From: Bradyrhizobium sp. | Lineage (GTDB): Bacteria > Pseudomonadota > Alphaproteobacteria > Rhizobiales > Xanthobacteraceae | NCBI RefSeq assembly: GCF_027451485.1 | Contig: NZ_DAIDJE010000156.1 | Location: 1-64,000, forward strand | Length of the DNA stretch: 64,000 bases | Direction: 5' to 3' | Shown: one piece after another, positions 8,921 to 16,782 of the stretch | How the letters are laid out: every line of letters begins with the position of its first letter | How positions within the stretch are numbered: position 1 is the stretch's first letter | Program-made: the position numbers and the translations under genes | Notes under the pieces: generated by a model | The model's input: the letters and a program-made list of their open reading frames with translations, nothing else | Database searches by the model: none | What the model was told of the DNA's origin: nothing

Positions 8921-9592
8921 TTACCTGACGCCCTTTCGCGAGGATTTTTTGGCGCTCGCTTCCGGCGGCTTTACGCTTGTGCCGCCGGCGACTGGCGCGA
9001 TCTCGCGGAGCGTGACGACCATGGACTGCTGGTTGATCGCGGCCTTCGGATTGTTGGCATCCACCAGCTGCTCCTCGCCGAGACCGACCGCGAGAATGCG
9101 CTTGGACGAAAGCTTGAACGTCGTCACCAGCGCATCGCGGACCGCCTCTGCCCGGCGCTGGCTCAGCGCCATGTTGCTGTCGCGCTTGCCGTTGGCGTCG
9201 GAGCGGCCGACGATCAGGAACGTCAACGATGTCAGCGCCGGCGTGGTCAGCGCATCGGCCAGGCGGCCGATCGTGCGGTAGGAGTCGGGGCGGATCACCG
9301 GCGAGTCCGGATTGAACTGGATGTCGAGGTCGATATGCGGCAGCCGGTTAAGCTCGCGCGACAGCGGCGGACGCTTGAGAGCAACGAGATCGGCCCTTTT
9401 CTTGATCCGTTCGGCGGCCTGCTGGCGCAGAACGGCGACGTCGAGATCGGAAGGCGCTTCAAGGCCGGAGAGCGCCGCGACCATCGCTTCCGTCGTCGGC
9501 GCATCCTGCGACCAAGCGGGCGGAGCGGCTGCGAGCAGCATTCCGAGAAGGCCCAGCGGAACGAGGCGCCGCGCGATGCCGGAAAAGCCCAT
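8921..9592 (-). CDS. OmpA-family C-terminal domain protein
   Basis: 223 residues. A signal peptide (MGFSGIARRLVPLGLLG, cleaved near WSQ) is followed by a linker and an OmpA-like peptidoglycan-binding domain from about residue 85 (IDLDIQFNPDSPVI, GRSDANGKRD, LSQRRAEAV). The family anchors the outer membrane or protein complexes to peptidoglycan. There is no N-terminal beta-barrel. The start codon overlaps the stop of the preceding gene (TGATG at 9590-9594), so translation is probably coupled. A basic Lys/Ser/Arg tail ends the protein. Confidence 0.88.
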   Translation of the reverse strand: MGFSGIARRLVPLGLLGMLLAAAPPAWSQDAPTTEAMVAALSGLEAPSDLDVAVLRQQAAERIKKRADLVALKRPPLSRELNRLPHIDLDIQFNPDSPVIRPDSYRTIGRLADALTTPALTSLTFLIVGRSDANGKRDSNMALSQRRAEAVRDALVTTFKLSSKRILAVGLGEEQLVDANNPKAAINQQSMVVTLREIAPVAGGTSVKPPEASAKKSSRKGVR

Positions 9593-10038
9593 CAGCGATA
9601 CCCCGCCTGGCCGAGCGCCTGGTTGCATCCCCAGCCGAGACTTCGCGCCGGCGCCTTCAAAAGGCAGGCAATGGTCTCGCCCGGTTTGCCCTGCAGGTCG
9701 GCACAGATCTTCTGCTTGTCGCGGTCGCACGCCCTCCAGACGGCGCTGCGCGCGGCGATGCGCTTCTGGATCGCGTCGAACGCCTTGATGTAGTCGGTGC
9801 GGCACTGCGGTGAGATGCTGTCGGCGTTGCGTGACAAGCATTCGCGCAAGCGCGGCGCGTCGAGACTGACGCCGAGGCAATTGGCCTCGATGTCCTTGCC
9901 GCAACTTTCCGCAAGCAGCGTCGCCGAATTCTCGAAGCTCGCGGTTTCGGCGGCCATGGCGGGTGACACCATGGGCGACACGGTAGACCATGCCGCCACG
10001 ACAGTGGCCAGTAGCGCGAGGAAGACAGCCCGAAACAT
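9592..10038 (-). CDS. exported cysteine-rich repeat protein
   Basis: 148 residues. MFRAVFLALLATVVAAW begins a signal peptide cleaved near AMA-AET. The mature part has two repeats of a Cys-rich pattern (C-x-x-D-I-x-x-x-C ... L-x-x-C-L, then C-D-x-x-x-x-x-I-C ... I-x-C-L), like the GLG1-type Cys-rich repeats found in rhizobial exported proteins. Eight Cys suggest several disulfides. It is followed by, and overlaps, the OmpA-domain gene, so the two probably act together in the envelope. The exact role is unknown. Confidence 0.72.
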   Translation of the reverse strand: MFRAVFLALLATVVAAWSTVSPMVSPAMAAETASFENSATLLAESCGKDIEANCLGVSLDAPRLRECLSRNADSISPQCRTDYIKAFDAIQKRIAARSAVWRACDRDKQKICADLQGKPGETIACLLKAPARSLGWGCNQALGQAGYR

Positions 10039-10111
10039 GGCGTCATCTCACCTGATGCGCTGCCAAAACGTCAAGGCCGCAATAGGGCGCAACTTGTGTT
10101 TAGGACGAGGC

Positions 10112-10489
10112 TTATGGAGTCAGGCAGCGGACATACCGCCGGCCGTCGGCCGCCCGCTCGATCCGCGTATGCGGGCAGGTGACATAGCCGCGCACCTGCA
10201 CGGAGTAGGTCCGGGACGGATAGGGAATCGCCTGATGCTGCGGGTTGCTGCCGAGCCATCCGGCGGCGCCGACACCTGCGAAAAACGGCTCGGTGGCGAA
10301 ATTGCCCGGGAAGACGCCATTGGTCGGGAAATCGCGCTGATCGTCGCGGTTGTCGTAGAAGAAGAAGCTCGCCGTATTGCCGTTGCCATAGCGCTCATGC
10401 CCGGCGCCATAGACCACCTGCGCCCGGACCGGACTGCTCGCCACCGTGGCTGCGAAGGCCGCCGCCAGGATCGTCGTTTTCGTATCCAT
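10112..10489 (-). CDS. small exported hypothetical protein
   Basis: 125 residues. MDTKTTILAAAFAATVASS is a signal peptide cleaved near VRA-QVV. The mature part is Tyr/Gly/Asn-rich at first and ends in a region with two Cys (YVTCPHTRIER, YVRCLTP). The start at 10489 is set by TTAAGGGGG directly upstream. It follows the gene at 10501-10860 by only 11 bp on the same strand, so the two probably form an operon. No family was recognised. Confidence 0.65.
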   Translation of the reverse strand: MDTKTTILAAAFAATVASSPVRAQVVYGAGHERYGNGNTASFFFYDNRDDQRDFPTNGVFPGNFATEPFFAGVGAAGWLGSNPQHQAIPYPSRTYSVQVRGYVTCPHTRIERAADGRRYVRCLTP

Positions 10490-10500
10490 CCCCCTTAACC

Positions 10501-10860
10501 TCACCAGCCTACGAAAGGCGGCCTGGCCGTTCCCCAGTCGCCTTTCCATCCCGTCAGCCTTCCCTTGCGGAATTGCAGATAGAGTCCGTCGCTTCGGATC
10601 GTGAGTGCGCTGCCCTTGACGTTCGGCAGCGCCAGCAGGAGTTCGTTGCCGGGACGCCCGCGAACGTAACTCAGGGGCACGCCAAGCGCGGCGGAGGCCT
10701 CCTGCTCGCTCATGCCGAACACAAGCGGCGCACCGGTCGGCACGGCCGCCGGCTGAGCCCTGGCCGAGACAACGTGGCCGGCGATGTTCGCGAAAATCAT
10801 TGCGATCGTCACCAAACCGACATTCAGGCGTCGTGTCATGAGGCCAATGGTTTTTGCCAT
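10501..10860 (-). CDS. small exported hypothetical protein
   Basis: 119 residues from ATG 10860 (MAKTIGLMTRRLNVG); an alternative start is the Met at residue 8 (ATG 10839). A hydrophobic stretch around residues 14-30 and cleavage near ARA-QPA indicate export. The mature domain (FGMSEQEASAALGVPL, VRGRPGNELLLALP) looks like a small globular module of the SmpA/BamE-like kind, but this is only a resemblance. It is first of a two-gene operon with the gene at 10112. The palindromic composite at 10944-11097 lies upstream. Confidence 0.6.
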   Translation of the reverse strand: MAKTIGLMTRRLNVGLVTIAMIFANIAGHVVSARAQPAAVPTGAPLVFGMSEQEASAALGVPLSYVRGRPGNELLLALPNVKGSALTIRSDGLYLQFRKGRLTGWKGDWGTARPPFVGW

Positions 10861-10943
10861 CTCGCTGGTCCGTACTCTGCGGGCATGCGCGATGTTAGTT
10901 TCAAAGCAAGGGCTGCACAATGACGGGAGCGAAAAGCACTTTA

Positions 10944-11097
10944 GCGCCCACTTTCCGAAACTCGTGCTCCATTGCAGCAACCACCTTGACGAACTTCGGA
11001 AAGTCATGGGCTCCCGCAAACTTATTGATTCCAGGACCGCTTTATCGATCCGAAGTCCCTGATCGAATTCGCCGCTTGGGTGCAGGGACTTCAGATC
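10944..11097. repeat. composite palindrome: family C followed by family D
   Basis: Family C arms CCCACTTTCCGAA (about 10948) and TTCGGAAAG (10995-11003) are followed by family D arms GATCCGAAGTCCCT (11047-11060) and AGGGACTTCAGATC (11084-11097), which enclose GATCGAATTCGCCGCTT. The same order and spacing recur at 14529-14684 and, inverted, at 25556-25713. With flanks it fills the gap upstream of the exported-protein operon. Confidence 0.85.
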
Positions 11098-11129
11098 GGC
11101 GATACTGGAAGCAAATCCGCGCCAATCGC

Positions 11130-11157
11130 TTGACTTCCATGCAGACGCATTTAGAAA
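11130..11157 (+). promoter_or_regulatory. possible sigma70-like promoter
   Basis: TTGACT (11130-11135), a 16-bp spacer and TAGAAA (11152-11157). Transcription would start near 11164, about 185 bp before the small gene at 11348. It could serve that gene or a short RNA ending near 11312. Confidence 0.35.
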
Positions 11158-11290
11158 CGATTAAGCCCTCCCTGAGCATAGTGGGTTTGAAGGCACGCAT
11201 CGGCACGGCGGCGTCGATGGCCTTCCGGATCGCTTGAGAAACAGGCGATCTCGCCCGAACCCACTCCCAAAGACCAGCGCGACGACCCGG

Positions 11291-11312
11291 GACCCTTTCT
11301 GAAAAGGGGGTC
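11291..11312 (+). terminator. possible hairpin terminator
   Basis: GACCCTTT and AAAGGGGGTC can pair with a bulge, followed by TCTTCACG. The T run is weak. It lies between the possible promoter at 11130 and the gene at 11348. Confidence 0.3.
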
Positions 11313-11347
11313 TCTTCACGTCTTGAGAAGACGAGGACGCGACGGCG

Positions 11348-11572
11348 ATGCGACAGGATCAGTGGAAGTCCCAGGTGCTTCAGGAATGGGATCGTTGGCT
11401 GCAGGCCCAGCCGATCGACCCGCCCTCAGAGCCAACCGCCCGCGACACGCTGAAATTCTTCTGCGAGCTTCAGGACAGGCATTCCCCGCTGCTCGATTTC
11501 CGCCCCGGCCGGCGGGACAAATGGCAGATCATTCATGCCTGGCTGCACCACGCGGGCCGGGTCGCCGATTGA
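11348..11572 (+). CDS. small hypothetical protein, 74 aa
   Basis: Begins MRQDQWKSQVLQEWDRWL, with GAGGACGCG upstream as a plausible ribosome site. It is rich in Trp, Gln, Arg and Asp, with no signal peptide or membrane span, so probably cytosolic. It ends HAWLHHAGRVAD. No family was recognised. It stands alone between repeat-rich gaps. Confidence 0.5.
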   Translation: MRQDQWKSQVLQEWDRWLQAQPIDPPSEPTARDTLKFFCELQDRHSPLLDFRPGRRDKWQIIHAWLHHAGRVAD

Positions 11573-11679
11573 GCACGGAGCGCTCGGCAAGCGAGCGGTC
11601 CAACTCCAGCATTTGCATCTCTTCTCAATGGACACCGATGCAGTGTTAGAACCAGAGCGTCACCGGCAATATAGGTTTC

Positions 11680-11759
11680 TAGTGGGGCTTTGATTTGACA
11701 TTCGCTTCGCTTGTGGAGTCTTCGGGACGTGGTTAGCGAATGTCAAATCCACTCCACTA
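11680..11759. repeat. family A palindrome with TAGTGG/CCACTA ends
   Basis: Outer ends TAGTGG (11680-11685) and CCACTA (11754-11759) are exact inverted copies. Inner arms GATTTGACATTCGC (11692-11705) and GCGAATGTCAAATC (11736-11749) are also perfect. This is the clearest complete element of the family. It is the main feature in the 301-bp gap 11573-11873. Confidence 0.9.
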
Positions 11760-11873
11760 ACTTTGCGGCAATCCGTCTTGCCGACCGGGTTCTGTTCACA
11801 CCGCGGTTCTGTTCACACCGCGCCGGCGGGAGTGGGAACGCTCCTCACCCCGGCCGCCCGCGGCGTATTGCGT

Positions 11874-12479
11874 TCAGCGCCCTGCCCGCGTCCATTCAGC
11901 CGCGAGACTTTCATACGGCTTGAAGAATTGCTGGGCCCATTCGCCGTAGAGAACATACATCCTCTCCGACTGGGCGATGAAGTTCGCATAGGCTTGCCTG
12001 GCGAATTCGCCCTGCACCTCGACCGCCTCGTCGAACGAACGCACCGTCATCAGCCGTTCAAGCAGGAAGCGCCCTGCCGCCCACGATTTTCGCGTGTAGT
12101 CGCCATAAGCGAGCGCCATGGCCGAAAGCGCAGCCTCCCGGGCTTGCGGCTTGCGCACTTCCGGGGGAAGCACCTCGCCGCTCAGGGCCGCATCCGGAGT
12201 TTCCTCCATTGCCGAAACGGCCGGCGCGGCTTCGCTCGGCACCGCCTCGCCCGGCGCGACGTCGGCTTCTGCCATCTCGGCGGGTGTCGTCTCCGCCTGC
12301 GCAACTTCGGTTGCGGCCGCTTCGATCGCCGCGGCGATCATGGCGCTGACCGGCTCGGCCTCCACGGTCCCGAGGTCGGACGCGACTTGCGCCTTTGCTT
12401 CGAATTTTGCCGCCTTTTGACCCGCCTTGCGGCTGCGCGAACGCGGCTTGACGGACTTTTCTTCTTGGGTCGTGGACAT
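11874..12479 (-). CDS. phasin family protein
   Basis: 201 residues. The N-terminal two-fifths is an Ala/Glu/Pro-rich low-complexity region after a Lys/Arg-rich start (MSTTQEEKSVKPRSRSRK). The C-terminal domain (about 105-200) has the amphipathic helical pattern of phasins, including WAAGRFLLERLMTVRSFDEA and a run ending FFKPYESLAAEW. Phasins coat polyhydroxyalkanoate granules. The start at 12479 follows CCGGAGTG. The long acidic extension is unusual relative to the minimal domain of about 100 residues. Family call is by pattern only. Confidence 0.75.
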   Translation of the reverse strand: MSTTQEEKSVKPRSRSRKAGQKAAKFEAKAQVASDLGTVEAEPVSAMIAAAIEAAATEVAQAETTPAEMAEADVAPGEAVPSEAAPAVSAMEETPDAALSGEVLPPEVRKPQAREAALSAMALAYGDYTRKSWAAGRFLLERLMTVRSFDEAVEVQGEFARQAYANFIAQSERMYVLYGEWAQQFFKPYESLAAEWTRAGR

Positions 12480-12628
12480 GATCACACTCCGGTCACGTGC
12501 AGTTGTGCAAGGCCACCAAACGGGAGGACTTCGCCGTGATTGCGTTTGAAACGCGGTGGCCGCTTGTTCGTTGCGCGGCGTTGATGTGATCACCCTGTTC
12601 CGTGCCGCAAGCCACACGCGGAAAAGCA

Positions 12629-12664
12629 ATTGGCCCCCTCAAGGGAACACCTGAGGAGGCCAAT
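12629..12664 (-). terminator. intrinsic terminator of the gene at 12682-12873
   Basis: ATTGGCCCCCTCA and TGAGGAGGCCAAT pair with one mismatch over 13 bp. On the minus strand the stem is followed by TGCTTTTCC. It lies just past the stop at 12682. Confidence 0.7.
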
Positions 12665-12681
12665 GCGAAACGTCTTTTAGT

Positions 12682-12873
12682 TCACGCCTGGTCGCGCAGC
12701 TCGATCTCTTCCAGCGAAGCACGCAGCTCGGCGACAACCTGATTGTAATATTCAGTGAGCCGTTCCGAGCTCTTCAGCTGCTCGCGGAGCCTTTCGGAGT
12801 GCGCGACGCTTTCTTGAAACTCGACGCTCACCAGTTCGTCTTCCGCGACCGACTGTTGGTTCTCAGGTACCAT
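12682..12873 (-). CDS. small coiled-coil hypothetical protein, 63 aa
   Basis: Begins MVPENQQSVAEDELVSVEF and is almost entirely helical and acidic, with a probable coiled coil from residue 20 to the end (LREQLKSSERLTEYYNQVV). No membrane span or motif. Stands upstream of the phasin gene on the same strand but is separated from it by a strong terminator. Confidence 0.55.
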   Translation of the reverse strand: MVPENQQSVAEDELVSVEFQESVAHSERLREQLKSSERLTEYYNQVVAELRASLEEIELRDQA

Positions 12874-13055
12874 TTTTACTCACTCACATGATGGGTCCCA
12901 GCGCTGGATACCCTCAGAGAGCGACAGGTTTTGGGGATTAATGGGGCACTTCCTTGCCGCTGCGATGATGGAACAAGGCCAAACTGCGGAGCTTTGGCCT
13001 TATTTCGTCGCAACCCTCATCTGGCGGTTCGGCTCGCTTTCATGAAGCGAAAAAG

Positions 13056-13078
13056 AAAGCCGCCCATCGGGCGGCTTT
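13056..13078 (-). terminator. intrinsic terminator of the PsiF-like gene
   Basis: A perfect 10-bp stem AAAGCCGCCC with a 3-nt loop, followed on the minus strand by CTTTTTCGC. It lies 26 bp past the stop at 13104. Confidence 0.85.
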
Positions 13079-13103
13079 CCGTCCAAGAAGCGAATTTCCG
13101 CGC

Positions 13104-13352
13104 CTAACCGCCCGCTTCACATTTCTTCATGAAGGAAGCCTTGGCGGCACCGGCGAGCTTCTTGCCGTCGGAGCCGACAGCCTTCGTCTCGCAGCTGTCG
13201 TGCATGCATTTTTTCATGAACGAGGCCTTGGCCGCGCCGGCAAGCGGTTTGCCGTCCTTGCCGACCGCCTTGGTATCGCAGCTTTCCTGCGCAAAAGCCG
13301 CACCGCCGGCAAATGCAACAACGAGACCCGCCAGCATAATTTTTCTAAGCAT
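13104..13352 (-). CDS. exported protein with two PsiF-like repeats
   Basis: 82 residues. MLRKIMLAGLVVAFAGGAA is a signal peptide cleaved after FAQ. The rest is two near-identical tandem units of about 28 residues, each starting SC(D/E)TKAVG, then a (K/S)DGK(P/K)LAGAAK core, and ending ASFMKKC. This is the pattern of the PsiF repeat family, found in phosphate-starvation-induced proteins of E. coli. Each unit has two Cys. The function of PsiF is not known. The adjacent polyphosphate kinase 2 gene makes a phosphate link attractive, but this is inference. Confidence 0.75.
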   Translation of the reverse strand: MLRKIMLAGLVVAFAGGAAFAQESCDTKAVGKDGKPLAGAAKASFMKKCMHDSCETKAVGSDGKKLAGAAKASFMKKCEAGG

Positions 13353-13454
13353 GTTGTCTCCCTGGGATATGATTGGAAGTTCCACGATTTGATCCCAGAC
13401 GATCGTCCCCGGCAAGGGGAAACCGCGCCCCGCTCTGCCATGTCGGTTCTCTTC

Positions 13455-14414
13455 CTACGTCGTCTTGGCAGCCTTCTTCACCACCCTGGCCAAGGCCTTC
13501 GCGCTCCCCTTGCCTTCATTCTCGAGCGCCTTGCGCACCTGCGCGAACTCTTCCTGCGAAGCCTTGTCGACCCGGGGAAAGCGCAGGTTCAGTCCCTCCA
13601 GCGCGCTGACGATGGCCGAGCCAATGACCACGCGGGCAAACCACTTGTGGTCGGAGGGCACCACATACCAGGGGGCGTAAGGCGTCGACGTGTTGCGGAT
13701 GATATCCTGGTAGACCGCCATGTAGCGAGGCCACAGCGTTCGCTCCGAAACATCGCTCATCGAGAACTTCCAGTTTTTCGAGGGCAGCTCCAGCCGATCG
13801 AGAAAGCGCGCGCGCTGTTCCTTCTTCGAGACGTTGAGAAAAAATTTCAGGATCACCGTGCCATTGCGCGACAGATAGCGTTCGATCGCGCGGATGTCCT
13901 CGAAGCGTTCCCGCCAGATGTTTCCGGTCATCAGCTTGTGCGGAATTTTCTCCGCTGCCAGAAGTTCAGGGTGCACCCGCGTGACTAGGCACTCCTCATA
14001 GTAAGAGCGGTTGAAGATGCCGATGCGACCTCGCTCCGGCAGCGCGATCATCGCGCGCCACATGAAATCGTGGTTGAGTTCGTGGACCGTCGGCTGCTTG
14101 AACGAGACGACTTCACAGCCCTGCGGATTGACGCCCTCGAAGATGTGCTTGATCGCGCTGTCCTTGCCGCCGGCGTCCATGCCTTGCAGGATCACCAGCA
14201 GCGACCATCGATCCTGGGCGTAAAGCCGCTCCTGAAGGTCGCTCAGGCGCTTGCTGTTGGCTTCGATAATCTTCTCGCCCGCCTCCTTGTCGAGGCCCCC
14301 CTTCTCGCCCGTCTTGTGCGACCTCAGGTGAAACCCGCCCCCGCCCTCGAAGCTGAACGGGGCCACAAACGGCTTCAACCGCTCGGAGAGAGACTGCTTC
14401 GGCTTCTTGCTCAT
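13455..14414 (-). CDS. ppk2: polyphosphate kinase 2 family protein
   Basis: 319 residues. PPK2 enzymes transfer phosphate between polyphosphate and nucleotides. The Walker A-like loop GMDAGGKDSA lies at 78-87 and the second core motif FNRSYYEECLVTRV at 134-147. Length fits the single-domain class I type, which phosphorylates NDP or NMP. ATG 14414 is where homology should begin; the frame stays open upstream for 36 codons, but that part is translated from palindromic repeat DNA. The repeat begins about 8 bp upstream of the ATG and supplies the whole leader, with only a weak ribosome site (GCAGGCACC). Confidence 0.92.
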   Translation of the reverse strand: MSKKPKQSLSERLKPFVAPFSFEGGGGFHLRSHKTGEKGGLDKEAGEKIIEANSKRLSDLQERLYAQDRWSLLVILQGMDAGGKDSAIKHIFEGVNPQGCEVVSFKQPTVHELNHDFMWRAMIALPERGRIGIFNRSYYEECLVTRVHPELLAAEKIPHKLMTGNIWRERFEDIRAIERYLSRNGTVILKFFLNVSKKEQRARFLDRLELPSKNWKFSMSDVSERTLWPRYMAVYQDIIRNTSTPYAPWYVVPSDHKWFARVVIGSAIVSALEGLNLRFPRVDKASQEEFAQVRKALENEGKGSAKALARVVKKAAKTT

Positions 14415-14432
14415 GACGCTGGTGCCTGCTTT

Positions 14433-14694
14433 CCGAAGTTCGTACTCCATCGCGGTGGAGTTCGGGATTTGATATCCGCCTTGCGAACCCGCGGCCAGGT
14501 GGGTAGCGAATGTCAAATCCACGCCACGAGTGCCCGCTTTCCGGAGTTCGTGTTACGCCTCAGCACCCACTTTCGCGAACTTCGGAAAGTCATGGGCACT
14601 AACTAACTTATTGATTTGAGTAGCGCTTCATCGATCTGAAGTCCTTGATCGAATTCGCCGCTTGTGGTGCAGGGACTTCAGATCGGCGCCACTA
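14433..14694. repeat. cluster of family C, A, C and D palindromes
   Basis: In order: a family C half unit (CTTTCCGAAGTTCG, 14429 region); a family A palindrome with right arm GCGAATGTCAAATCC (14506-14520); a complete family C element bounded by AGTGCCC/GGGCACT (14529-14597) with arms CTTTCCGGAGTTCG and CGAACTTCGGAAAG; and a family D element (14633-14684) ending CCACTAG. The last base triplet, CTA at 14692-14694, is the stop codon of the NUDIX gene. The cluster fills the whole gap between ppk2 and the NUDIX gene. Confidence 0.88.
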
Positions 14695-15387
14695 GGCTAG
14701 CTGATTTTCGAGAAACGCGCTGACAAAACCCGGCATCGCCGGCCTGATGTCGGCGCGCCGGCGCACCAGGTGCACGGCGCGCAACTCCGGCTTCGTCTCC
14801 GCGGCGAGATTGGCTTCAATGCGCGCACGCAGAGCCTCGCCGGTGAGATCGACGTGCAGAATGCGGATCAGCGCCGCCGACGGTCCGGTGAGCACGCAGG
14901 TCCAGTGGGCGTCCATGCTGTAGTCGGCCGCATCAAGGCCGGTTTCCTCGGCGATCTCGCGGACGATACTGCCGGCGAGATCGAGGGCGCCGTCTTTCAC
15001 GTCATCAGGATCGGGCGTGCCCGCGGGAAAATAGATCCGCCCGGCATTGGACGTGTGGTCGGCCATTTCGCCGAGCAAAAACGCGCCGTCGGACGATTGC
15101 AGCGCGCCCATGCCAAAGCCGTTGAAGATGCCGCGATCCGGAAAGCCCCAGTCGCGCCACGCGAGGAAGCTGGCAAAATCGGTCTCGAAAAAATCGGCGG
15201 CAAGGTGCTCGCCGCTGCGAACGGTATTGCGTCCGAGCAGGACGCGCCCGTTCCAGAGCTCGGGTTTTTCGCGCTGCTTCCCGGCGAAGTGCGCGTCGAT
15301 CTCCCCGCGCCGTTCGCCTGCAAACGGCCACGCGAACGGCTTCACCTTCAGATCAAGCGTCGCGATGCGGAGAATTTCCGGCGTCAT
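14692..15387 (-). CDS. NUDIX hydrolase-like protein
   Basis: 231 residues from ATG 15387 (MTPEILRIATLDLKVKPFA). A NUDIX helix is seen as REIAEETGL near residue 155, but the upstream Glu of the G-x5-E-x7-REUxEExGU box is replaced, so the match is partial. The family hydrolyses nucleoside diphosphate derivatives. The substrate cannot be predicted; the long N-terminal region before the box (about 130 residues) resembles that of NUDIX proteins with extra beta structure. Its TAG stop is formed by the end of a palindromic repeat, so the C-terminus may have been altered by insertion. Confidence 0.75.
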   Translation of the reverse strand: MTPEILRIATLDLKVKPFAWPFAGERRGEIDAHFAGKQREKPELWNGRVLLGRNTVRSGEHLAADFFETDFASFLAWRDWGFPDRGIFNGFGMGALQSSDGAFLLGEMADHTSNAGRIYFPAGTPDPDDVKDGALDLAGSIVREIAEETGLDAADYSMDAHWTCVLTGPSAALIRILHVDLTGEALRARIEANLAAETKPELRAVHLVRRRADIRPAMPGFVSAFLENQLA

Positions 15388-15418
15388 GCCCCGGTGTTCT
15401 GCGTGCTCGATGGATTGC

Positions 15419-15715
15419 TTATGCGGGGCGGTATTCCCACGGGGAGCAAATATTGGGGTCACCGGATGTCTGGTAGAAATCGACGACATCTCCGGCCATA
15501 GCGACGTGAATGGTGCATTGGTTGAGCGCCTGTCCCTTGAACCAGGTGTAGATCTTTTGTCCGTCTATCGTCTGCTCCTGCTCCGGAGGGCCAAGTCTGA
15601 CCTCGACCGCACTAAGCGGCTGCCCCTTGAAATCGTTCCTGGCAGTGTTGAAGCTCGAGCCGGTCATCGAACAGCCGTCCATGCCCATGAGGGCGAGGAT
15701 CAGGAGATAGCGCAT
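15419..15715 (-). CDS. small probable lipoprotein
   Basis: 98 residues. MRYLLILALMGMDGCSM is a short signal with Cys15 as a plausible lipid attachment site, though the residues before it (GMDG) are not a perfect lipobox. The mature part (LSAVEVRLGPPEQEQTIDG, YTWFKGQ) looks like the SmpA/BamE-like fold seen in many small lipoproteins. GGAGAGAGACGA upstream fixes the start. It lies 20 bp after the ABC binding-protein gene on the same strand and may be the last gene of that operon. Confidence 0.65.
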   Translation of the reverse strand: MRYLLILALMGMDGCSMTGSSFNTARNDFKGQPLSAVEVRLGPPEQEQTIDGQKIYTWFKGQALNQCTIHVAMAGDVVDFYQTSGDPNICSPWEYRPA

Positions 15716-15735
15716 TCGTCTCTCTCCTTGCGGAT

Positions 15736-16782
15736 TTACTTCGCGTTCGAGCCCGTCGTCTTCCTGGCGCGATCGACGAACTTGTCGGTATAGGTCTTGG
15801 TCACGTCGATGTTCGCTTTGGCCACGTCGGGCGAACTGAGGCTGAACACCGCGAGCACCGCATTGGCGCCCTTGGGGTCCATCTTTCCCGTCTGCGAATA
15901 CATTGGAAGCGTATTCTTCAGCGCGGCGAGATAGAGCTCCTTGTTCTTGCCGACCATTTCCGGCGGCATCTTCGCCATGATCTCCTCGGCCGAATGGGAA
16001 TGAATCCAGCCGAGCGTGTTGAGGATCGCCTGGGTCAAGGCCTGGGCTTCCTTGTCATGACCTGCGACCCATGCCGCCGTCGAATAGAGCGCGCCGCCCG
16101 GATATTCGCCGCCGAACACATCCAGCGTATCCTTGCCGGTGCGGGTATCGGACAGGATGCGCAGGTCCGGGTGGTTGCCTTGCAGCACCGTGACGGAAGG
16201 ATCGAGCATCACCGCCGCATCGATCTGCCCCTGCTCCATGGCCGCAACCGCCGTGCCGCCGAGACCGACACCGATTACCGCGACGCTGGTGGGATCGACG
16301 CCGTTTCTCTTCAGGAGATATTTGAGGAAGAAATCGGTCGAGGAGCCCGGCGCGCTGACGCCGACCTTCTTGCCGGCGAGATCCTTGATCGATTTGATTT
16401 CACCGGTGTGCTTCGGTGACACCACCAGCGCCTCCCCGGGATAGCGGTCATAGACCACGAACGACACCAGCTCCTGGTGTCTGGCGGCGAGATTGACGCA
16501 GTGGTCGAAATAGCCGGAGACCACGTCGGCGCTGCCGCCGAGCACGGCTTTCAGCGCATCCGATCCGCCCTTGAGGTCGACGATATCGACGGCAAGCCCC
16601 TCCTTCTCGTATTCTCCGAGTTGCTTGGCGAGCACCGTTGGCAGGTAACACAGGCACGCGCCGCCGCCGACGGCGATCGTGACTTTGCTCTGCGCCCAGG
16701 CCGATGTGAGACCGACATTGGGCGCGGCAATCATCGCGAGTGCGATCAGCGCGGCGGCCAATTTCTGAATTACCATTTTCAT
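15736..16782 (-). CDS. ABC transporter periplasmic binding protein, NMT1/THI5-like (SsuA family)
   Basis: 348 residues. A signal peptide (MKMVIQKLAAALIALAMIA, cleaved near AWA-QSK) precedes a two-lobe binding protein. VTIAVGGGACLCYLPTVLAK at the start of the mature chain and GLAVDIVDLKGGSDALKAVL are typical of the NMT1/THI5 group that binds nitrate, sulfonates, taurine or thiamine precursors. The ligand cannot be told; the two Cys in ACLCYLP near the expected pocket are unusual. The permease and ATPase genes lie upstream in the same direction, and a lipoprotein gene follows. Confidence 0.85.
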   Translation of the reverse strand: MKMVIQKLAAALIALAMIAAPNVGLTSAWAQSKVTIAVGGGACLCYLPTVLAKQLGEYEKEGLAVDIVDLKGGSDALKAVLGGSADVVSGYFDHCVNLAARHQELVSFVVYDRYPGEALVVSPKHTGEIKSIKDLAGKKVGVSAPGSSTDFFLKYLLKRNGVDPTSVAVIGVGLGGTAVAAMEQGQIDAAVMLDPSVTVLQGNHPDLRILSDTRTGKDTLDVFGGEYPGGALYSTAAWVAGHDKEAQALTQAILNTLGWIHSHSAEEIMAKMPPEMVGKNKELYLAALKNTLPMYSQTGKMDPKGANAVLAVFSLSSPDVAKANIDVTKTYTDKFVDRARKTTGSNAK

